Positions 23,900 to 28,541 of a stretch of 28,541 nucleotides of DNA are shown one piece after another. A program made the translations under genes and the position numbers. Numbering within the stretch: the first letter of the stretch is position 1; each line of letters starts with the position of its first letter. The stretch comes from an uncultured Clostridia bacterium (lineage in GTDB: Bacteria; Bacillota; Clostridia; Acetivibrionales; CALMWN01): assembly GCA_937873555.1 (NCBI GenBank), contig CALMWN010000417.1, positions 1 through 28,541 on the forward strand, written 5' to 3'. The notes beneath the pieces are model-generated. The model searched no databases. It had not been told where the DNA came from and saw nothing but the letters and a program-made list of their open reading frames with translations.

Positions 23900-26140
23900 A
23901 TGAGTATTGGAAATAGCGTATATATATTTATACTGATAGCTGCTTCACTTATTGCTGCTGTTATAAGCGTGATCGTATGGAGGCGCAGGCGCTCGGAACA
24001 GGCTGTACCGTTCCTCGTAATATTTATATGTATTTCGTACTGGTCACTGATGCAGGCTTTAATGTTCATTTCAAATAAATTTATAATTAAACTGACATTT
24101 GCCAACTTACGCTATTTTGCAATAGAGATTGTTCCTATAGCGTTTTTTGCTTTAGCATACGAATACAAGAACAAGGGAAGGTCACTTAGCTTGAGGAAAT
24201 GGATTATTCTGTTGATTTTCCCTTTTGTATGTTTGGTTGCACTTTGGAGTGATCCATATACCCATTTATTCTATTCCAGGGTATATTTGATAGACAATCA
24301 ACTCAAACTGGCATCCGGTCCGGGATTCTGGATAGATTATGTATATCTGCAGCTGTTTATGATCTATGGCATAATCCTGTTTATTATTACATACCTACAC
24401 TCTTATTCGATTTACAGGAAACAGGCCAGAATGATAGCTATATCCGCATTTATACCTAATGCTACAAACCTGGCATTCAATCTTGATCTGCTTCCCTTTA
24501 AAATCAACGATGTTACGCCGATAACTTTTTTTGTATCAGGAATACTTTTGTTTTATGCAATTTTCCAGTATAAACTTTTTGACATAGTTCCTGTTGCGAG
24601 GGACAACCTGATTGAGAGCATGAATGATATGGTAATCGTGCTTGATAATCGGAATCGTGTCCTTGATTTGAACTTAAGAGCCAGAGAACTCACAAAGAGG
24701 TGGAATAACGCAAGAGAGCCAAAAAGCTTTATCGGCATGGGTATAAGCGATGTCTTTACTGACTGGAAGGAATTGGTTGAGATTTTGGAGGCGGACACTG
24801 GGAAAATTCCCGACAACAAGAGGATAACATATAGCTTTAATGGTGTGACAAAATACTTTCACATCAGTTTGAAAGGCATATTCGACAAAAAGAAGTACAA
24901 AAACGGACGGCTTATAGTGTTGAGGGATATAACGACTCTTGAAGAGGCTCTTAATGAGGCAAAAAGGGCTAAAGACGCAGCAGAGTACGCGAACAGGGCC
25001 AAAGGTTATTTTCTGGCAAATATGAGCCATGAGATCAGAACCCCTATGAATGCGATTATTGGGATATCAGATATTCTTTATTCGGATAAACTTGATTCGG
25101 ACACCCAAAAAGAATACATCAGAATGATAACGGAATCCGCACAATCTCTTCTGTTAATAATCAACAACATCCTTGATTACTCAAAAATCGAGGTGGGGAA
25201 AATGGTTATTGAAAATGTGAATATGAACTTAAAACAGCTTGTAAGTGATGCTGTCAGATCCTTTATCATATCATCGGACAAGCCTGATTTGAATATTTCA
25301 TGCAATATCGGGCAGGGTGTGCCCGACTATATAATCGGAGATCCTGTCAGATTGGGTCAGATATTGATAAACATAGTAGGCAATGCTGTTAAATTTACAG
25401 AAAGAGGCAGCATAACAGTTGATATAAATGAGATTAACCGGGAGAACAAAACCTCAGTTTTAGAAATATCAGTAACCGACACCGGTATCGGTATTCCACA
25501 AGACCAGGTAGGCAGGATGTTCGAGAGCTTCAGCCAGCTTGACGGCTCGATAACAAGAAAATATGGCGGGACCGGGCTTGGACTTGCCATAGTTAAAAAT
25601 CTGGTACAGCTTATGAATGGTGAAATCAGCGTGGAGAGTGAGTCTGGAAAGGGCAGCAGATTCATATGTAAAATACCGTTTGATTTACCTGACCCTAAGG
25701 CTCTGATATCAGATAATAACGAAAAGGTTCAGAGCAGCCAGTCCTTTGAAGCCATTTCAAAGCTGCGGATATTGGTTGCCGAAGACAACAGGACCAACCA
25801 GGAGCTGATTAAGATATATCTGAAAAAAGCCGGATGCAGGTTTGAATTTGCAGACAACGGAAGTATTGCACTTGAAATGCTGGATGTGAATGATTACGAT
25901 ATTGTTTTGATGGATGTTCAGATGCCTGTACAGGATGGTTTGGAAGCCACAGCCAGAATAAGGGAGAAAGAAAAGGATACCGGCGGGCATATTCCGATAA
26001 TCGCCTTAACCGCAGGTGCTATGGAAGCGGACATTGAAAAGTGTCTGGAAGCCGGTATGGACAGGCACATTTCCAAGCCGGTAAAGGCCTCGAATCTTTA
26101 TAGTGTACTTGAAGAGTATGGGAAATTATCTATTCGGTAA
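23900..26140 (+). CDS. Hybrid histidine kinase, 7TM-PAS-HisKA-HATPase-REC
   Basis: A 746-residue membrane sensor kinase. The N-terminus (about residues 1-225) holds seven hydrophobic segments, matching the HisKA_7TM type of sensor module. A PAS-like domain follows (DNLIESMNDMVIVLDNRNRV onward), then the HisKA dimerisation domain with phospho-accepting H377 (ANMSHEIRTPMNAIIGIS), the HATPase with N box NIVGNAVKFTE, G1 DTGIGIP and G2 GGTGLGLAIV, and a C-terminal receiver with D672 in IVLMDVQMPVQDG. No Hpt domain is present, so phosphate would pass to a separate protein or return. The start at 23900 is preferred over 23855 because AAAGGGGAC precedes it and the first helix begins directly. It closes the cassette that opens with the REC-GGDEF protein, its most likely partner. 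Confidence 0.92.
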   Translation: MSIGNSVYIFILIAASLIAAVISVIVWRRRRSEQAVPFLVIFICISYWSLMQALMFISNKFIIKLTFANLRYFAIEIVPIAFFALAYEYKNKGRSLSLRKWIILLIFPFVCLVALWSDPYTHLFYSRVYLIDNQLKLASGPGFWIDYVYLQLFMIYGIILFIITYLHSYSIYRKQARMIAISAFIPNATNLAFNLDLLPFKINDVTPITFFVSGILLFYAIFQYKLFDIVPVARDNLIESMNDMVIVLDNRNRVLDLNLRARELTKRWNNAREPKSFIGMGISDVFTDWKELVEILEADTGKIPDNKRITYSFNGVTKYFHISLKGIFDKKKYKNGRLIVLRDITTLEEALNEAKRAKDAAEYANRAKGYFLANMSHEIRTPMNAIIGISDILYSDKLDSDTQKEYIRMITESAQSLLLIINNILDYSKIEVGKMVIENVNMNLKQLVSDAVRSFIISSDKPDLNISCNIGQGVPDYIIGDPVRLGQILINIVGNAVKFTERGSITVDINEINRENKTSVLEISVTDTGIGIPQDQVGRMFESFSQLDGSITRKYGGTGLGLAIVKNLVQLMNGEISVESESGKGSRFICKIPFDLPDPKALISDNNEKVQSSQSFEAISKLRILVAEDNRTNQELIKIYLKKAGCRFEFADNGSIALEMLDVNDYDIVLMDVQMPVQDGLEATARIREKEKDTGGHIPIIALTAGAMEADIEKCLEAGMDRHISKPVKASNLYSVLEEYGKLSIR

Positions 26141-26214
26141 ATCTCATGATAAAACTATTCCCAAAATTAATCCCGAATAAATATAGTTGGATATTCAATA
26201 AGTATGATAAATTA

Positions 26215-26243
26215 TTGACAATGTGAATTATATAACGTAATAT
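26215..26243 (+). promoter_or_regulatory. Strong sigma-A promoter with overlapping palindrome
   Basis: A perfect -35 TTGACA (26215-26220), a 17-base spacer and -10 TAATAT (26238-26243) drive the CoA-disulfide-reductase gene at 26282. The 10-bp palindrome GTAATATTAC (26237-26246) covers the -10 box. A repressor bound there would block the promoter; the ArsR-family gene downstream is a candidate, by inference only. Confidence 0.7.
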
Positions 26244-26281
26244 TACAATATAGGGATAAATGAATTTGGGAGGGTAATTCT

Positions 26282-27943
26282 ATGGGGATGAAAGTTGTTA
26301 TAGTAGGGGGAGTTGCCGGCGGGGCAAGTGCCGCAGCCAGACTGAGGAGACTCAATGAGGATGCGGAAATAATAATGTTTGAAAAGGGTGAATATATATC
26401 CTTCGCGAACTGCGGGCTTCCTTATTACATAGGTGAAGTCATTAGGGATAAGGATGACCTGTTGGTACAGACACCTGAAAAAATGAAGGAAAGATTCAAT
26501 ATAGATGTCAGGACGAGAACGGAAGTAATAAGAATAATACCGGAAAGAAAGGTTGTAGAAGTTAAAAACATTATTACCGGCGAGCTGTATACGGAATCAT
26601 ATGACAAGCTGGTGCTTTCACCGGGAGCGGAGCCGATAAGACCCAATCTGCCGGGTATGGAGAGTTCAAGGATTTTTACTTTGAGAAACATTCCTGATAC
26701 CTTCAGGATAAAGGATTATGTCGACAAAATGAAGCCTGAAAGAGCCATTGTTGTCGGAGCCGGTTTCATAGGTCTCGAAACAGCCGAGAATCTGCATATG
26801 ATGGGCGTAAAGGTGACGGTGGTGGAACTTGCAGACCATGTGATAGGACCTCTTGATTTTGAAATGGCCGCAATAGTACAGCAGCATATGAAGTCAAAGA
26901 AGGTTGAGCTCTATTTGAAGGATGCCGTAAAATCATTTGCAGAAACTGATTCTGATATTACGGTAGAACTGGCAAGCGGCAGGAATGTAAAAGCCGATAT
27001 GGTTGTAATCGGAATCGGGGTAAGACCGGACTCCGGCCTGGCTATGCATGCGGGACTGAAGCTTGGACAGACAGGGGGAATTCTGACAGACAAACACATG
27101 TGTACTTCAAACCCGGATATTTATGCTGTCGGCGATGCCGTTGAAGTAACAGACTTCATATATGGGAACCCTATGCTTGTGCCTCTGGCAGGACCGGCAA
27201 ACAAACAGGGGAGGATAGCAGCAGACAATATATGCGGTAATCACGAGGAATATAGAGGTACTCAAGGGACATCCATCGTAAAGGTGTTTGACATTACTGT
27301 GGCTATGACGGGCAATAATGAGAAATCACTGAAAAGGAATGATGTAGACTATGAAAAATCATTCACCCATTCACCTTCACATGCCGGGTATTATCCAGGC
27401 TCCAGCATGATATCCATAAAGCTCCTGTTCGGCAAGACAGACGGGAAAATACTCGGTGCACAAATTGTGGGAAACGAAGGTGTGGATAAGAGGATTGATG
27501 TTCTGGCAACGGCAATACGCGCAAAAATGACGGTGTTTGATGTCGAAAGGCTTGAACTGGCATATGCACCTCCATATTCTTCGGCCAAGGATCCGGTAAA
27601 CATGGCGGCATATGTGGCTGGTAATATATTAAAAGGTGACAGCAGGGTGTTCCATTGGGATGAAGTTGAAAACATAGATACCGAAAAATCATTGCTGCTT
27701 GATGTCAGAACCAACGGCGAGTATGATCTGGGGACAATCAAAGGTGCAGTCAATATACCGGTGGATGAACTAAGAGACAGATTGGATGAGGTACCGGAGG
27801 ACAAGGATATTTATATATTCTGCCAGATCGGACTCAGGGGATATGTGGCTTACAGGATACTTGCCCAGAGGGGCTATGCCGCTGTCAGGAATCTTAGCGG
27901 CGGATACAGGACATATAAAGCGGCTGTTCAGGGACGGTCATAA
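26282..27943 (+). CDS. CoA-disulfide reductase/persulfide reductase fused to rhodanese
   Basis: A 553-residue FAD- and NAD(P)H-dependent pyridine nucleotide-disulfide oxidoreductase. The N-terminal FAD site is VVIVGGVAGGASAAARLRR. The single redox Cys characteristic of CoA-disulfide reductases is C44 in FANCGLPYYIG. A second Rossmann motif (VVGAGFIGLETAENL) binds NAD(P)H, and the FAD-pyrophosphate contact is DIYAVGDAVEV. A C-terminal rhodanese domain (about 462-550) has LLDVRTNGEYDLGTIKGAVNIP and catalytic C514 in IFCQIGLRGY. This domain order is that of the CoADR-RHD enzymes, which reduce CoA disulfide, CoA persulfide or polysulfide. The start at 26282 fits GGGAGGG 7 bases upstream. It probably handles sulfane sulfur and thiol redox balance. 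Confidence 0.92.
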   Translation: MGMKVVIVGGVAGGASAAARLRRLNEDAEIIMFEKGEYISFANCGLPYYIGEVIRDKDDLLVQTPEKMKERFNIDVRTRTEVIRIIPERKVVEVKNIITGELYTESYDKLVLSPGAEPIRPNLPGMESSRIFTLRNIPDTFRIKDYVDKMKPERAIVVGAGFIGLETAENLHMMGVKVTVVELADHVIGPLDFEMAAIVQQHMKSKKVELYLKDAVKSFAETDSDITVELASGRNVKADMVVIGIGVRPDSGLAMHAGLKLGQTGGILTDKHMCTSNPDIYAVGDAVEVTDFIYGNPMLVPLAGPANKQGRIAADNICGNHEEYRGTQGTSIVKVFDITVAMTGNNEKSLKRNDVDYEKSFTHSPSHAGYYPGSSMISIKLLFGKTDGKILGAQIVGNEGVDKRIDVLATAIRAKMTVFDVERLELAYAPPYSSAKDPVNMAAYVAGNILKGDSRVFHWDEVENIDTEKSLLLDVRTNGEYDLGTIKGAVNIPVDELRDRLDEVPEDKDIYIFCQIGLRGYVAYRILAQRGYAAVRNLSGGYRTYKAAVQGRS

Positions 27944-27961
27944 AGCTCAAGGCTGCATGGG

Positions 27962-27990
27962 TTGACATTGACTGCAAAAAAAGGTATTTT
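27962..27990 (+). promoter_or_regulatory. Likely promoter of the ArsR-family gene
   Basis: TTGACA (27962-27967) and TATTTT (27985-27990) are 17 bases apart, 18 bp past the stop of the reductase gene. No terminator is visible between the two genes, so readthrough from the reductase is also possible. The leader of about 95 bases has small CCGGA/TCCGG repeats of unknown meaning (28009-28039). Confidence 0.5.
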
Positions 27991-28093
27991 ATGAGTAGTG
28001 CAGGGCCGGAGGACATATTAAAGTCCGGATAAGACCGGATCACAGATAGAAATGATGAATCTTATGCCTTTAAATTCAGAGGAGGTTGCAATA

Positions 28094-28381
28094 TTGATTG
28101 ACGTTAAGGAATACGAGAAGAAAGCTGACAAATTGAAGGCTCTCGCGCACCCGCACAGGTTATGTATTGTAAAAGGGCTTATGGAGAAAGGGTGCAATGT
28201 CTCAAAGGTCCAGGAATGTATGAACCTACCGCAATCCACTGTTTCACAACACCTTGCCAAACTCAAGGCAGCGGGAATTATTGACGGAAAAAGAAACGGA
28301 CTTGAGATATGTTACAGTGTTGTGGACGAGGATGTGATCAGGATGGTTAACGTATTATTCAAGAGTGAAAGCCAGAACTGA
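28094..28381 (+). CDS. ArsR-family winged-helix transcription repressor
   Basis: A small DNA-binding protein, 95 residues from the preferred TTG start. It has the ArsR opening LKALAHPHRLCIVKGLMEKG and the recognition region LPQSTVSQHLAKLKAAGIIDGKRNG, followed by the wing LEICYSVVDED. The TTG at 28094 is chosen because GAGGAGG lies 8 bases upstream; ATG codons at 28052 and 28055 are possible but have only a poor ribosome site and would add up to 14 residues. Cysteines fall in RLCIV, GCNVSKVQECM and EICYS, so metal or persulfide sensing is possible, but the exact ELCVCDL metal motif is absent. Next to a persulfide-type reductase, a role as sulfur-species sensor is a reasonable inference. Confidence 0.85.
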   Translation: MIDVKEYEKKADKLKALAHPHRLCIVKGLMEKGCNVSKVQECMNLPQSTVSQHLAKLKAAGIIDGKRNGLEICYSVVDEDVIRMVNVLFKSESQN

Positions 28382-28414
28382 CAATCGTTGAAAGTATAGC
28401 AAGGAGAATGGGTT

Positions 28415-28453
28415 AAGGGCAGGTGCCGTTGGTTTTGACCGGCGCCTGCCCTT
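28415..28453. terminator. Terminator-like hairpin between converging genes
   Basis: A 14-bp stem (28415-28428 with 28440-28453) of sequence AAGGGCAGGTGCCG and its partner, with one G-T wobble and an 11-base loop. It is GC-rich and lies between the ArsR gene and the converging gene ending at 28477. Only short T runs follow on either side, so it is a less classical terminator than the others in the window. Confidence 0.6.
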
Positions 28454-28476
28454 TGTAGTGTCTTTATCCTTGAGGC

Positions 28477-28541
28477 TCAGAAAATCTTTGTATCGGGAAG
28501 CTGCCCTGTTTTCACATACTGGATCATTGCCGGTGTAACCA
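28477..28541 (-). CDS. C-terminus of an unknown protein (cut by window edge)
   Basis: The minus-strand frame from the window edge reads VTPAMIQYVKTGQLPDTKIF and then TGA at 28479-28477. Twenty residues are too few to name a family. The frame is supported by its protein-like composition and by the terminator hairpin just beyond its stop; no other sign of a gene is present here. Confidence 0.4.
   Translation of the reverse strand, partial: VTPAMIQYVKTGQLPDTKIF

Noticed and set aside
1..28541. CRISPR array, tRNA or rRNA genes, transposase or phage genes
   Set aside because: No regularly spaced repeats, tRNA-like clover-leaf sequences, rRNA segments or mobile-element proteins were seen by eye on either strand.

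Overview
The window looks like a piece of chromosome from an anaerobic, low-to-mid GC, endospore-lineage Firmicute, most likely a clostridium of the Ruminiclostridium/Acetivibrio kind. The evidence is strong GGAGG-type ribosome sites, LplA/LplB/YtcP-type sugar importers without their own ATPase, a membrane-bound Cache-AraC regulator, Cys-type sulfatases, and a remnant of an anaerobic sulfatase-maturating enzyme. The species is an inference; no rRNA or other marker is present.

Region 1 (1-3.3 kb) is housekeeping: the start of an unknown minus-strand gene, a RodA-type SEDS glycosyltransferase, and a converging methyl-accepting chemotaxis protein. A bidirectional terminator lies over the rodA stop codon.

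Region 2 (3.5-19.0 kb) is a sulfated-glycan uptake and desulfation locus. A two-TM Cache sensor fused to an AraC DNA-binding domain sits between two paralogous lipoprotein solute-binding proteins, one co-directional downstream and one divergent. The divergent side runs as one long plus-strand operon: solute-binding protein, sulfatase, sulfamidase-like sulfatase, two permeases, then three more sulfatases. All five sulfatases keep the C-x-P-x-R formylglycine motif and none has a signal peptide, so desulfation is probably cytoplasmic, after import of small sulfated sugars. No lyase, glycoside hydrolase or ATPase is present. Directly after the last sulfatase are the last ~46 codons of a sulfatase-maturating radical SAM enzyme (anSME), a gene otherwise lost here.

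Region 3 (18.9-19.6 kb) is about 700 bp without an intact gene. It holds the anSME remnant, a structured inverted-repeat element, a strong intrinsic terminator, an operator-like palindrome and a perfect 28-bp palindrome.

Region 4 (19.6-26.1 kb) is a signalling/metabolism cassette: a REC-GGDEF diguanylate cyclase, a tartrate/D-malate dehydrogenase-type enzyme, a HisD-like dehydrogenase with changed substrate-site residues, a short-chain dehydrogenase, and a 7TM-PAS hybrid histidine kinase. The three dehydrogenases look like a catabolic route for a small hydroxy-acid, polyol or sulfonate. The HisD-like plus SDR pair recalls sulfopropanediol (DHPS) oxidation, but the substrate is unknown.

Region 5 (26.1-28.5 kb) holds a CoA-disulfide-reductase/rhodanese fusion, an ArsR-family repressor, and the C-terminus of a converging minus-strand gene behind a shared terminator.
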